Of a stretch of 64,000 nucleotides of DNA, positions 8,196 to 16,975 are shown in pieces; position 1 is the first letter of the stretch; each line of letters begins with the position of its first letter. Both the position numbers and the translations under genes were made by a program. The stretch covers positions 62,001 to 126,000 of the forward strand of contig NZ_JAFGZD010000001.1 in assembly GCF_017165765.1 (NCBI RefSeq), read 5' to 3'. Under the pieces are notes generated by a model. The model had not been told where the DNA came from and ran no database searches. It saw nothing but the letters and a program-made list of their open reading frames with translations. Source of the stretch: Pseudomonas capsici. Its GTDB lineage: Bacteria; Pseudomonadota; Gammaproteobacteria; Pseudomonadales; Pseudomonadaceae.

Positions 8196-9278
8196 TCAGC
8201 CTGCCAGCCGTTGCGCGACAGGGGCGTAAACCTCACCCGAGAAAAGGCGACGTGCCGTTCTCACCACCGAAGCCCGGATGGTCTGTCCGTTTTCCCCGAC
8301 GTAGGCCAGGGCGACCTGGATCGAACCGCTCGGATGCTCGATCCGGACCTCTTGCAGGCGCGGAGTCTGGGCGTTGCCCAGCAGTCGGGCAACCACGGTG
8401 TCTTCACTGACGCAGGCTGTAGCCAGGCCGATGGAGCCTGTAATCGCCAGGGCCTTATGACAGTTATGCGGCATGAAATAGCGAACCTTGAGGGTTCCGC
8501 CGGAATCGGGCCGCGAAACCAGTACGGGTTTGGGGATCACTTTTTCGCTGACATCGCCCAGGCCCATGGCCATTCCTGCCTGCAGGCGCAAGGCTTCGAG
8601 TTTGCGCAGAAAATCCTTGTCGGCATCGAGTTCGGCTGGTGTCTCATCGCCACGCTTGCCCAGCAGAGATGCTTCGACGATGGCCATGGGCATGGCCATG
8701 TCGATGCAGGTTACAGGCACGCCGTCGAAGACGTCGGTCTGTTTGCCGGTAGGGAACAGTTTGCCGGTCTTGCTACCGGCTGCGTCCAGGAAAGTCAGTT
8801 GCACAGGGGCTGCCGTACCCGGTACACCGTCAATGCTGGTCTGGCCTTCGTAGCTGACCTGGCCGCCTGGGGTACGGACATCGGCACAGACGAAAGTACC
8901 GGTGTTGAGGTTGCGGATCCGTACTTGCGTGACGTCGCCAGTCGCGTTGACCAGACCCTGTTCCACCGCGAACGGTCCGACGGCGCAGAGCATGTTGCCG
9001 CAGTTGGGAGCGGTATCGACACGGCGCTGGGAAACCATGACCTGCACGAACAGGTAATCCACATCGGCATCTTCATGGGGCGACGGGCTGACGATTGCCA
9101 CTTTGCTGGTCTGCGGGCTGCCACCACCGATTCCGTCGATTTCCAGCTCATGGCCGGAGCCCATCAGGGCCAGAAGAAGTTCGTCGCGCTCAGCGGTAGA
9201 AGAGGGTAAGTCACTGGCGAGAAAAACCGGCCCTTTGGAAGTGCCGCCGCGCATCAGGACGCAGGGAATCGGGTGCAT
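8196..9278 (-). CDS. PrpF-family isomerase (aconitate isomerase / oxalomesaconate tautomerase type)
   Basis: The 360-residue protein belongs to the PrpF/DUF453 family (diaminopimelate-epimerase fold). The start MHPIPCVLMRGGTSKGPVF carries the conserved RGGTSKG segment, and PNCGNMLCAVGPFA holds the family's conserved CGN motif. Family members move a double bond in unsaturated tricarboxylates: PrpF acts on aconitates and GalD on 4-oxalomesaconate in gallate breakdown. No gallate dioxygenase or hydratase is nearby, whereas tricarboxylate-type carriers are, so an aconitate or similar acid is the better guess. The start at 9278 was chosen over the upstream in-frame ATG because the upstream residues do not resemble the family. 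Confidence 0.85.
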   Translation of the reverse strand: MHPIPCVLMRGGTSKGPVFLASDLPSSTAERDELLLALMGSGHELEIDGIGGGSPQTSKVAIVSPSPHEDADVDYLFVQVMVSQRRVDTAPNCGNMLCAVGPFAVEQGLVNATGDVTQVRIRNLNTGTFVCADVRTPGGQVSYEGQTSIDGVPGTAAPVQLTFLDAAGSKTGKLFPTGKQTDVFDGVPVTCIDMAMPMAIVEASLLGKRGDETPAELDADKDFLRKLEALRLQAGMAMGLGDVSEKVIPKPVLVSRPDSGGTLKVRYFMPHNCHKALAITGSIGLATACVSEDTVVARLLGNAQTPRLQEVRIEHPSGSIQVALAYVGENGQTIRASVVRTARRLFSGEVYAPVAQRLAG

Positions 9279-9376
9279 AATGTGTTGAACTCTTATTTTG
9301 ATCAATTGAGATAATTGATGTCTTGGAAGCAAGAGTCCCATGTATTTTTAAGCGTATCCAATGCAAAGATCGTAGC

Positions 9377-9401
9377 TATTATTCCGATTCAAGCAATAAT
9401 A
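9377..9401. promoter_or_regulatory. LysR-type T-N11-A operator in the divergent promoter
   Basis: TATTATT and AATAATA form 7-bp arms around an 11-base spacer, the classic LysR recognition shape. It lies between the PrpF-like gene and the lysR gene, where it could serve both activation and autoregulation. Confidence 0.6.
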
Positions 9402-9449
9402 ATCCGCTGGTATTGAAAGCCCATCACAATCCACCAAAAGGAAAATAAT

Positions 9450-10340
9450 GTGGAATATGAGCTGCAAGATATTCGATCGTTCGTGAAAATCGCTGAACTT
9501 GGCAGCTTTCATGAGGCAGCCGAAGTGCTGCATATTTCCCAGCCGGCACTCACCCGGCGAATCAAGAAGCTTGAGCAGGGTCTGGGCACATCATTGCTGG
9601 ATCGCACCACTCGCCGCGTCAGCCTGACCAGTGTCGGCCGCGACTTCTTTCCCAAGGCACGACGACTCCTGGACGACTTCGAGGACTCGATTCTCAATAT
9701 CCGGGAGTTGGCAGAGCGCCAGATCGGCCAGGTGACCCTTGCCTGTATTCCTACGGCGGCCTTCTACTTTCTGCCTTCGGTTATCCGCCTCTACAACGAA
9801 CGCTATCCCAAGATCCGCATCCGCCTGCTGGACCTCAGTGCCAATGAAGGTCTGGAAGCGGTTTTGCGAGGCGAGGCGGATTTCGGTATCAACATGATGA
9901 GCGGGCAGCATCCTGACATCGAGTTTGTGCCTCTTGTCAAAGAGCCCTTTGTGCTCGCCTGTCGACGCGACCATGAGCTGGCAAAGCGTGAGTCGGTTGC
10001 CTGGATCGAACTCAGTGAATATCGCCTGATCGGTGTCGGTCGCCTGAGCGGCAACCGGATGATTCTCGACCATGCACTGGCCGGGCTGAGCTGGCGGCCA
10101 AAGTGGTTCTATGAAGTGCAGCACTTGTCGACGTCGCTGGGGATGGTCGAGGCCGGGCTTGGAATCTCTGCGATGCCCAGCCTGGCCATGCCAGCCGAAG
10201 GGCACCCCACGCTGGTCAGCGTGCCATTGGTGGACCCGGTGGTTGATCGGACCCTGGGGCTGGTTTCCCGACGTGGCGCTTCGCTTTCGCCGGCTGCCGA
10301 AAAGTTTGTGGCGATGCTGCTGGAGCAATGGCCTCAGTAG
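9450..10340 (+). CDS. LysR-family transcriptional regulator of the carboxylate cluster
   Basis: The 296-residue protein has the N-terminal LysR helix-turn-helix (about residues 5-64, with SFHEAAEVLHISQPALTRRIKKLE) and a periplasmic-binding-like effector domain from about residue 90. The start is a GTG at 9450, seven bases after an AAAGGA ribosome site; an overlapping ATG two bases earlier is out of frame. It is divergent from the PrpF-like gene, with a T-N11-A palindrome in between. This is the usual layout for a LysR activator of the neighbouring operon. The inducer is probably the transported carboxylate or its isomer. Confidence 0.92.
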   Translation: MEYELQDIRSFVKIAELGSFHEAAEVLHISQPALTRRIKKLEQGLGTSLLDRTTRRVSLTSVGRDFFPKARRLLDDFEDSILNIRELAERQIGQVTLACIPTAAFYFLPSVIRLYNERYPKIRIRLLDLSANEGLEAVLRGEADFGINMMSGQHPDIEFVPLVKEPFVLACRRDHELAKRESVAWIELSEYRLIGVGRLSGNRMILDHALAGLSWRPKWFYEVQHLSTSLGMVEAGLGISAMPSLAMPAEGHPTLVSVPLVDPVVDRTLGLVSRRGASLSPAAEKFVAMLLEQWPQ

Positions 10341-10369
10341 AGGGGCGCTCAGTCAAGTCATAAATCATT

Positions 10370-10460
10370 TTGTGGGAGGCAGCTTGCTGGCGACTTCACT
10401 TACAGACGCAGAATATCTATCGGCTTTGGGGTCTTTTCGCCAGCAAGCTGCCTCCCACAA
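10370..10460. repeat. Inverted repeat with perfect 24-bp arms (copy 1)
   Basis: The arms at 10370-10393 and 10437-10460 are perfectly complementary, starting TTGTGGGAGGCAGCTTGCTG. They flank a 43-base AT-richer loop. A second copy of the same family lies at 32627-32679. It sits between convergent genes and may help end both transcripts. Confidence 0.85.
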
Positions 10461-10489
10461 GTTTGTCGTGCGTTAACGATCGGCATTAC

Positions 10490-11281
10490 TCAGCAAGGCC
10501 GCAGACGCAGTATCCGTGCGCCATCGAACGGATCGGTCAGCCAGTGGGCCCTTACGCCGAAAGTGGCTTGCAAGCGTTCGGGCGTCAGTACGTCCACAGG
10601 CTTGCCCAGCGCAACCATGCTGCCGTTTTCCATCACTGCCACGCGATCACAGTCCAGTGCCTGATTGAGGTCGTGCAGGGCGATAACGGTGGTGACCGGC
10701 AGGGACTTGATCAGCCGCGGGATCGACAACTGATGCTGGATATCCAGGTGGTTGGTCGGCTCGTCCAGCAAAAGGATCTGCGGGCGTTGTGCCAGCGCCC
10801 GGGCGATATGGGTGCACTGGCGTTCGCCACCGGACAGGGTATGCCAGGCGCGCTTGATCAGATGCAGCATTCCGACATCCTGCAAGGCCTGACGGACGAT
10901 GGTGTCATCGGCATCGCTCCAGGGTTCCAGAGCCGACAGCCAGGGCGTGCGACCCAGTTCGACAGCGTCCAGCACGGTAATGGCGTCGCTGGTTTCGGCC
11001 TGTTGCTCGACCACCGCCAGCAGTCGAGCGATATCCCGGCGCTTCATGCTGGCGAGTGCCTGCCCATTGAGCCTTACCTCACCGCTGGAGGGTGTCTGAA
11101 TGCCTGACAGCAGCTTGAGCAGTGTGGATTTTCCCGAGCCGTTGGGGCCGACAATACCCAGGGTTTCTCCGGGCGCAATGCTCAGGTTCACATCCTTGAG
11201 CAGGACCTTGTCCTTGAGCGAATAGCCAAGGCCCGAACAAGCGAGTGCCGGTGCGTCGACGATGGGCGAAAAGGCGTTCAT
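10490..11281 (-). CDS. FecE/BtuD-type ABC transporter ATP-binding protein
   Basis: The 263-residue ATPase has Walker A GPNGSGKST (about residue 44), signature LSGGERQ, Walker B ILLLDEPTNHLD and an H-loop in ALHDLN. It energises import of a metal chelate or cobalamin-like compound with the two upstream genes. The start at 11281 overlaps the permease stop (ATGA); the frame stays open upstream, but those residues overlap the permease and are not ABC-like. It is the third gene of a three-gene unit under a cobalamin riboswitch, so its product should act in B12, cobinamide or cobalt acquisition. Confidence 0.92.
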   Translation of the reverse strand: MNAFSPIVDAPALACSGLGYSLKDKVLLKDVNLSIAPGETLGIVGPNGSGKSTLLKLLSGIQTPSSGEVRLNGQALASMKRRDIARLLAVVEQQAETSDAITVLDAVELGRTPWLSALEPWSDADDTIVRQALQDVGMLHLIKRAWHTLSGGERQCTHIARALAQRPQILLLDEPTNHLDIQHQLSIPRLIKSLPVTTVIALHDLNQALDCDRVAVMENGSMVALGKPVDVLTPERLQATFGVRAHWLTDPFDGARILRLRPC

Positions 11282-12300
11282 CGTGTGGTTTTTCCCCGGA
11301 TAAGGATCAGCGCGAAGACAGGCGCGCCGATCAGCGCGGTAATGACACCGATCGGCAAGACCTGGCCCTTGATCAGGGTGCGGGACAGGATATCGGCGGC
11401 AATCAGGAACAGCGCGCCGCACAGGGCGCTGAGCGGGACCAGCCGGGCATGGCGTACCCCGGCGACCATGCGCACGGCATGGGGGATCACCAGACCGACA
11501 AAACCGATGGAGCCGACGATGGACACCATCACCGCCGTGACCAGCGCCGCCGATGCGATCAACACGATTTGCACGCGCCGCACCGGGATGCCGAGAGATG
11601 CTGCCGAATCGCTGCCGAAGGTAAAGGCATCCAGTGCCCGGCGATGCCACAGGCAGACCAGCAAGCCAACCAGCACCACCGGCACCGCCAGCCATACCGA
11701 ATGCCAGCGCACGCCGCTGAGGTTGCCCAGCAGCCAGAACATGATGCCCCGTGCCTGTTCGGCGCTGGCGGATTTGGTGATGAGAAACGACGTCAGGGCA
11801 TTGAAAAGCTGCGAGCCGGCGATTCCGGCCAGAATGATATGCGCGGCTGCGGTCGGGCCGTGAGAGGAGCGGGCGAGCAGGGCAACCATCGAAAAGGCCG
11901 CCACGGCGCCCACGAAAGCACCCGCCGACATGGAAATGGCTCCGGCGCCCAGGCCCAGAATGGCCACCAGCACCGCGCCCGTCGAAGCGCCGGCCGAGAT
12001 GCCCAGCAGGTAGGGATCGGCCAGCGGGTTGCGTAGCAGCGACTGCAGCACGACCCCGGAAATCGCCAGCCCCGCGCCACAGGCCGCGGCTACGATGGCG
12101 CGCGTCAGTCGATAGTTCCAGACGATGCCTTCATCGATGGGGTCGAGCACATACCCGGCTGCCCACAGTTTGTTCGCCAGCACCTGGAAGACCACTGGCA
12201 GGCTGATGCTGGTTTCGCCGATGGCCGCGCCTGCCACAATGGCCAGCAGCAAGACTGCTGTAACCCAGAGCATGTGGCCGAGTGCAGTGGTCAGTTTCAT
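11278..12300 (-). CDS. FecCD-family ABC transporter permease
   Basis: The 340-residue membrane protein belongs to the FecCD/BtuC family, with about nine to ten hydrophobic helices. Typical blocks are RLTRAIVAAACGAGLAISG, NPLADPYLLGISAGAS and GFVGLVIPHAVR. It forms the channel of the importer whose binding protein overlaps its start (ATGA) and whose ATPase overlaps its stop. Only one permease gene is present, so it would act as a homodimer, as in BtuC2D2. Length is normal. Confidence 0.93.
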   Translation of the reverse strand: MKLTTALGHMLWVTAVLLLAIVAGAAIGETSISLPVVFQVLANKLWAAGYVLDPIDEGIVWNYRLTRAIVAAACGAGLAISGVVLQSLLRNPLADPYLLGISAGASTGAVLVAILGLGAGAISMSAGAFVGAVAAFSMVALLARSSHGPTAAAHIILAGIAGSQLFNALTSFLITKSASAEQARGIMFWLLGNLSGVRWHSVWLAVPVVLVGLLVCLWHRRALDAFTFGSDSAASLGIPVRRVQIVLIASAALVTAVMVSIVGSIGFVGLVIPHAVRMVAGVRHARLVPLSALCGALFLIAADILSRTLIKGQVLPIGVITALIGAPVFALILIRGKTTR

Positions 12301-13310
12301 TGGGCGGCGTTGTAGCGATTGGCGGCTTCGGCCAGTTCTTCGATGCCGGTAAACAACCGGATGCTGGCCTGCATGGCATCGGCATCGATGATCACGATTC
12401 GGTCATGCTTGACCGCGTCCATGTTGCGGGTCACCGGGTCGGACTTGAGGAATTCGAGTTTCCTGCGGTAGTCGTCGGCCGGAAAGCGGCGGCGATCCAT
12501 GCGTGCAATCACCAGAATGTCCGGATTGGCCTTGGCGATGGTTTCCCAGCCCACGGTCGGCCATTCTTCATCGGATTCGACGATATTGCGCATGCCCAGG
12601 TTATTGAGCATGAAGTCCGGGATGCCCTTGCGGCCTGCAACGTAAGGGTCGATATCGATATCTGCACTGGAGAACCAGAACACCGCGGAGACATCCCGTT
12701 CCTTGTTCTGCTTGACGTTCTCGACCGCATGGGCCAGGCGATTGCGCAATTCTGCAACCAGTTGCTGGCCGCGATCCTGCACGTCGAATATCTGGGCGAG
12801 CTGTTCGATGCTTTTGTAGATGGTGTCGATGCGGAAGGGCTCCAGACGTGTTCCGTCTGCTCCTACCAGATTGTCCTTGCCTTCGCAGTCGGACGGCATG
12901 ATGTAGGTCGGAATCTTCAGGTCATGAAACTGCTGGCGGGTGCCGACCACGCCCTGGGCACCCACCATCCATTCAAGCTGAACGGCCACCAGTTCCGGAC
13001 GCTTGCCGATGACCGCCTCGAAGCTCGGATCGTTGTCCGCCAGACGCTCGACCTTGTCGTTCTGCGCCTTGAAACGTGGCAGCACATCGTTGAACCACAG
13101 CGAAGTGCCTGCCAGTCTGTCGCCCAGGCCCAGTTCATAAAGCATTTCGGTGCCTGACTGACCGATTGTCACAGCCCTGGCAGGCGCATGCTCGAAAGTC
13201 AGTTTCAGACCGCAGTTTTCGAGGGTGAGCGGGTACTGCGTGGGAGCGGCGAAGGCCGGGACGGACAGGCTCAATACGGCGATGAGTGCGCCAAGGCGAG
13301 GCAGTGACAT
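12297..13310 (-). CDS. Periplasmic substrate-binding protein of the B12-controlled ABC importer
   Basis: The 337-residue protein belongs to the FecB/BtuF (PF01497) cluster A-III binding proteins. It has a signal peptide (MSLPRLGALIAVLSLSVPAFA), a first lobe with AVTIGQSGTEMLYELGLGDR, a helical linker and a second lobe. The start at 13310 gives a correct signal sequence; the open frame further upstream runs into the riboswitch. Riboswitch control suggests a corrinoid or cobalt-related ligand. There is no TonB-dependent receptor in this unit, unlike most btuB systems, so ligand entry across the outer membrane would rely on a receptor elsewhere. Confidence 0.9.
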   Translation of the reverse strand: MSLPRLGALIAVLSLSVPAFAAPTQYPLTLENCGLKLTFEHAPARAVTIGQSGTEMLYELGLGDRLAGTSLWFNDVLPRFKAQNDKVERLADNDPSFEAVIGKRPELVAVQLEWMVGAQGVVGTRQQFHDLKIPTYIMPSDCEGKDNLVGADGTRLEPFRIDTIYKSIEQLAQIFDVQDRGQQLVAELRNRLAHAVENVKQNKERDVSAVFWFSSADIDIDPYVAGRKGIPDFMLNNLGMRNIVESDEEWPTVGWETIAKANPDILVIARMDRRRFPADDYRRKLEFLKSDPVTRNMDAVKHDRIVIIDADAMQASIRLFTGIEELAEAANRYNAAQ

Positions 13311-13461
13311 GTAATGCGATCTCCGTTTCGTACGTGCAAGGCGCAATGTACAGACAGGAAACACATCCTCTGGCACTGCTCTGAAGGCAGGGCAAGGCAG
13401 CCCTGAACCGGCGCGCGGATGTCCTTCCCGGACACCCCGCCGGTCAGTTAACGTGCAGGTC

Positions 13462-13645
13462 GGCAGGTCTCCTGACTGGCATGTCATGGCCTTGACTCCC
13501 GCCTTCCCGGAAAAATGACCAGTGGCTGTGATGGAGCCGGCTCGATGCCTACAGTTGCGGGGGCAGTTTCGTTTGAGTCGCGCAGTGCGAGGCTCTCGAA
13601 TTCCCTGTTAGTTCCTCTCGGAAACCGACGGGGCGCGATGGTAAA
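13462..13645 (-). promoter_or_regulatory. Cobalamin (B12) riboswitch
   Basis: On the minus strand the region contains the conserved core CTGCCCCCGCAACTGTA, then GCCACTGG, GGGAAGGCGGGAGT and the B12 box AGTCAGGAGACCTGCC at 13462-13477. Order and spacing match adenosylcobalamin riboswitches. It lies upstream of the ABC importer, so high cobalamin should turn the operon off. The 5' boundary is approximate. Confidence 0.92.
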
Positions 13646-13664
13646 CGATAAGCCTTCTTAGTGG

Positions 13665-14381
13665 CTAATCCTTTGCGCGAAAGCGCTGCAGGCAGTTGAT
13701 CAGGTGCAGGCGCATTGCCGCCCTGGCCGCGTCGCGATCCTGATGGGCAATGGCCGAATAGATCTGTTCCTGTTCGCGCTGCTGGATCTGCGGGTCATCC
13801 ATGAGCTGAAGCGACGATACATTGCCGAAGCCGACCCGTGCGCGAGGCAGAATGCTGTTGCCCAGCTGGGTCATGACATCGGTAAAGAAACTGTTGGCGG
13901 TGCATTGCACGATGCAGCGATGAAACTCGAAGTCGGCCTGGGTCGTATCGGTTTCGTTCTGGTCGCAGCGATGCAGCTCGTCCAGCGCCTTGCGGATGGC
14001 TTCCAGTTGCTCCGGTGTACGCCGTTGTGCAGCGAGGGCGGCGGATTCCGGTTCCAGGCTCAGGCGCAGTTCGATGATTGCCGCCGCATCGGGAGGACTG
14101 CCGGATATGGCTTCCGGGACCTGGAAGTCCCGCGGGCGCGAAGCATCGACCACGAAGGTGCCGATGCCATGGCGGGTTTCCACCAGCCCCTCGGCCTGCA
14201 GACGCGACATCGCTTCGCGAACCACGGTGCGGCTGACACCGGTTTCCCGGATGATGACCTGTTCGGTGGGCAGCTTTTCACCGCTCTTGATCTCGCCTTC
14301 GCGGATCTTGCGCGAGAACTCGGCGACCAGTTGCTGGGTCAGGCTGGAGCGGCGGCCTGTAGGGGGGGAAGGGTGTTCCAT
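13665..14381 (-). CDS. FadR-subfamily GntR transcriptional regulator (A)
   Basis: The 238-residue protein has an N-terminal winged helix (SGEKLPTEQVIIRETGVSRTVVREAMSRLQAEGLVETRHGIGTFV, about residues 30-75) and a C-terminal FCD ligand domain. Its conserved metal-binding positions are visible in ADFEFHRCI and the terminal H of AMRLHL. The start at 14381 follows an upstream stretch that is unrelated to the family. It is divergent from, and clearly paralogous to, the next gene. It probably controls the acid-sugar cluster at 15-22 kb or is controlled with it. Confidence 0.9.
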   Translation of the reverse strand: MEHPSPPTGRRSSLTQQLVAEFSRKIREGEIKSGEKLPTEQVIIRETGVSRTVVREAMSRLQAEGLVETRHGIGTFVVDASRPRDFQVPEAISGSPPDAAAIIELRLSLEPESAALAAQRRTPEQLEAIRKALDELHRCDQNETDTTQADFEFHRCIVQCTANSFFTDVMTQLGNSILPRARVGFGNVSSLQLMDDPQIQQREQEQIYSAIAHQDRDAARAAMRLHLINCLQRFRAKD

Positions 14382-14491
14382 GGGCGGGCTGATCGGGTCC
14401 GTGTCGGGTTGCTGAGTATAACCGTAGTCATGGTGTGTTTTGTGTCGTGATCGCAGCCTATACTGCGGCATTCGATCGAATTGAGGCTGCA

Positions 14492-15217
14492 ATGTCGGAC
14501 AACGTCGTTTCCTCGCAGAAAAACCATCGCCGCCTGGCTGAAACCCTGGTTGACCGCTTCGCCCAGCGCATGCGCGATGGTCTGCTGCAGCGTGGCGAGA
14601 AGCTGCCTTCGGAGATCCATATCATGGAAGCCGAAGGGGTAAGCCGAACGGTGGTGCGCGATGCGCTGTCGCGTCTGCAGGCTGCAGGGCTGGTGGAGAC
14701 GCGCCATGGGGTAGGAACCTTTGTGCTGGACATGCCGCCGCCTGAAGGTTTTTCGGTCGGGCCGGCGACCATCGCGACCCTGTCCGACGTGCTCAATCTG
14801 CTGGAGTTTCGCATCAGCCTTGAAGTCGAAGCGGCCGGGCTGGCTGCGCAGCGGCGCAGTCCCGAAGCCTTGCTGGAACTCAAGCGGGCCTTCGATGCGC
14901 TGCTCGAAGGGCCGGAAAAGTCTGGAACCACCATCAATGCCGATTTCCAGTTCCACCTCAAGATCGCCAAGGCTTCGGGCAATGCCTATCTGATCGACAT
15001 CATGAAACACCTGGGTACCAAGCTGATCCCGCGTACCCGAATGAATTCCGCCTACACCGGACAAAGCGACCGCAGCGCCTACCTGGCCGGGATCAATGCC
15101 GAGCACCGCCAGATCTACAACGCGATAGCCGAAGGCAATGTGGACGCAGCCCGTTCGGCCATGTACCTGCACCTCAACGGCAGCCGCATCCGGTTGCGGC
15201 GTACTCATAGCGAGTAG
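14492..15217 (+). CDS. FadR-subfamily GntR transcriptional regulator (B)
   Basis: The 241-residue protein has the same layout as regulator A: a winged helix with GEKLPSEIHIMEAEGVSRTVVRDAL and an FCD domain with ADFQFHLKIAKASGNAYL. Both proteins retain the effector-domain Asp and His positions. The start at 14492 (MSDNVVSS) matches the family. The two paralogues share a 110-base divergent promoter region holding the palindrome ATTCGATCGAAT at 14470-14481. One likely governs the KdgM porin, Dpp-like importer and dehydratase that follow; which one cannot be told from sequence. Confidence 0.9.
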   Translation: MSDNVVSSQKNHRRLAETLVDRFAQRMRDGLLQRGEKLPSEIHIMEAEGVSRTVVRDALSRLQAAGLVETRHGVGTFVLDMPPPEGFSVGPATIATLSDVLNLLEFRISLEVEAAGLAAQRRSPEALLELKRAFDALLEGPEKSGTTINADFQFHLKIAKASGNAYLIDIMKHLGTKLIPRTRMNSAYTGQSDRSAYLAGINAEHRQIYNAIAEGNVDAARSAMYLHLNGSRIRLRRTHSE

Positions 15218-15240
15218 TCGGGTTCACAAACCGTAGGAGG

Positions 15241-15313
15241 GGCCTTGGCCGCGACGACATGCTTGCAGGCAACATATTTCATTGCCTGCAAACAAGCTGT
15301 CGCGGCCAAGGCC
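15241..15313. repeat. Inverted repeat with 15-bp arms
   Basis: GGCCTTGGCCGCGAC (15241-15255) pairs with GTCGCGGCCAAGGCC (15299-15313). A second inner pairing, TTGCAGGCAA with TTGCCTGCAA, extends the hairpin. It lies between convergent genes and is a typical Pseudomonas extragenic hairpin. Confidence 0.75.
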
Positions 15314-15344
15314 TTTCCCACAGAAAGCTTCCTGCATCAATGAA

Positions 15345-16067
15345 TTACTGGAAGTTGTACTGAATCCCCACCCGCAATCTCAACTGACGCTTGTCATCCT
15401 CGGAGTCGACCTTGATATCGCCGATCTCGAAGAACGGCACCCATTGCTTGCTCCAGCGATACTTGAAGGCCGCATTCTGTTCGTAATCGCTGGTGCCGTT
15501 GTCGTAGCGGATATAGTCGGCATCGAAATAGGTGAGCTGGTACTCGTAGGTCCATGGCCCTTTGGTCGAGTAGTTGACCCAGATGTCATAGCGATTGATC
15601 GACTGGTTATCCATCGCGTTGTCAGGCATGGATTCGTTGATCTTGTCCCGGTCCAGCTTGATCGAGTCATAGCGATAGCGACCGGAAATGCTCAGCGCAT
15701 CGGTGACTTTGTAACCCACCTTGATCCCGGTCTTGTACGACGTGGACTTCTCGATGCTTTCCAGGGCCAGGGAAGGCGTCACGGTCCAGCGATCATTGAG
15801 CTTGTGCTGATAGCTGATCGTCAGCTCATGGCCGTTGCCGACAGTATTGTCGAAGGCCACATCCTGACGGTCGCCTGCGGTCTTGTACTTCAGCTCGCCT
15901 TCAAAACCCCAGCCGCTGTCCAGGCGTGTGCCGAACTTGACCCGGTCGGAGTGCATGCGGGTGCTTTCCGCGTATTGATGTCGATAGTTGATATAGCCGC
16001 TGTCGGCATAGCTCCAGGCAGATGGCAACAGGGCGGACAGGGAGAGCAGAGCGATTGATTTTTTCAT
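15345..16067 (-). CDS. KdgM-family outer-membrane porin (oligogalacturonate type)
   Basis: The 240-residue protein has a signal peptide cleaved near SYADSGYINY, alternating beta-strand patterns and a C-terminal VGIQYNFQ. It fits the KdgM/OmpL 12-strand porin family. KdgM carries pectin-derived oligogalacturonates across the outer membrane of Dickeya. The gene is separate from the ABC genes by 133 bases but on the same strand, and it follows the two FadR regulators. A role in taking up acidic plant-wall sugars is an inference. Start and length agree with the family. Confidence 0.82.
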   Translation of the reverse strand: MKKSIALLSLSALLPSAWSYADSGYINYRHQYAESTRMHSDRVKFGTRLDSGWGFEGELKYKTAGDRQDVAFDNTVGNGHELTISYQHKLNDRWTVTPSLALESIEKSTSYKTGIKVGYKVTDALSISGRYRYDSIKLDRDKINESMPDNAMDNQSINRYDIWVNYSTKGPWTYEYQLTYFDADYIRYDNGTSDYEQNAAFKYRWSKQWVPFFEIGDIKVDSEDDKRQLRLRVGIQYNFQ

Positions 16068-16200
16068 TTTTTTATTCTTGTTTGATTGAAGTTCTGGGTG
16101 TGTTGGAGCAAATCGCGGGCAGCCGAATCCCGTAGCCGTAATGGCCTGGGGTCACGCTGTCAGCGGGGTTCGGTTTTTCAGGTCGTCAGGCGACGACCGC

Positions 16201-16965
16201 TCAGCCGGTGAGGCGCACGTCCATGTCGCGGCTGGCCTGGATCAATAATCGGGAGTACTCGTGCTGTGCCTGGTTGTGGACCAGTTGGCTGCTGTCGAGG
16301 GTTTCCAGAATCTGCCCCTGCTGCATGACCGCCACCCGGTCGCACAGGTGCGCGACCACTCCCAGGTCGTGGGTCACCATCAGGTAGGTGAGTCCTTGTT
16401 GTCGGCGCAGGTCGGCCAGTAGATTGAGGATCTCGGCCTGTACCGAAACATCCAGGGCCGAGGTGGGCTCATCCAGCAGCAGGACGCGGGGTTCAAGGAT
16501 CAATGCCCGGGCGATGGCGACACGCTGGCGCTGGCCGCCCGACAATTGATGCGGATACCGAAAGCGGAAGCTTTCATTGAGGCCCACCCGTGACAGCACT
16601 TCGCAGACGCGCCGGTCGCGCTCGCCGATGCGATGGATGCTCAACGGCTCCTTGAGCGCTGCATCGATGGTGTGACGCGGATGCAGCGAGGCATAGGGGT
16701 CCTGAAAGACCATTTGCACGGTGCGGTAATGGCGGGCATCCAGATGCCGGCCAACTATTTGCCCGGCCACGCTCAGCCTGCCGTTCCAGTGTTGATACTG
16801 TCCGGCCAGGCAGCGCAGTACCGTGGTCTTGCCCGAGCCGGACTCGCCCACCAGTCCGAACGACTGGCCTTCGGTGACTTGCAGGTTCACGTCGCGCAGA
16901 ACCTGATTCAACCCCGGGCCGGTACCAAAGCTCAGGTTCAGTGAATCGACTTCGATCATTGCCAT
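16201..16965 (-). CDS. Dpp/Opp-type ABC transporter ATP-binding protein (DppF-like)
   Basis: The 254-residue ATPase has Walker A GESGSGKTT, Q-loop in MVFQDPYASLHP, signature LSGGQRQ and Walker B VLLLDEPTSALD. The VFQDPYASLHPR block is diagnostic for peptide/opine/nickel-type ATPases. The start at 16965 (MAMIEV) lies just 10 bases after the partner ATPase stop. It is the last gene of a five-gene importer (binding protein, two permeases, two ATPases) linked to a dehydratase, so the cargo is more likely an acid sugar or its conjugate than a peptide. Confidence 0.9.
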   Translation of the reverse strand: MAMIEVDSLNLSFGTGPGLNQVLRDVNLQVTEGQSFGLVGESGSGKTTVLRCLAGQYQHWNGRLSVAGQIVGRHLDARHYRTVQMVFQDPYASLHPRHTIDAALKEPLSIHRIGERDRRVCEVLSRVGLNESFRFRYPHQLSGGQRQRVAIARALILEPRVLLLDEPTSALDVSVQAEILNLLADLRRQQGLTYLMVTHDLGVVAHLCDRVAVMQQGQILETLDSSQLVHNQAQHEYSRLLIQASRDMDVRLTG

Positions 16966-16975
16966 GGGAACATTC

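Noticed and set aside
8196..9278. Gallate-pathway GalD
   Set aside because: The family fits, but no gallate dioxygenase, hydratase or aldolase is nearby, and the carriers point to tricarboxylates.
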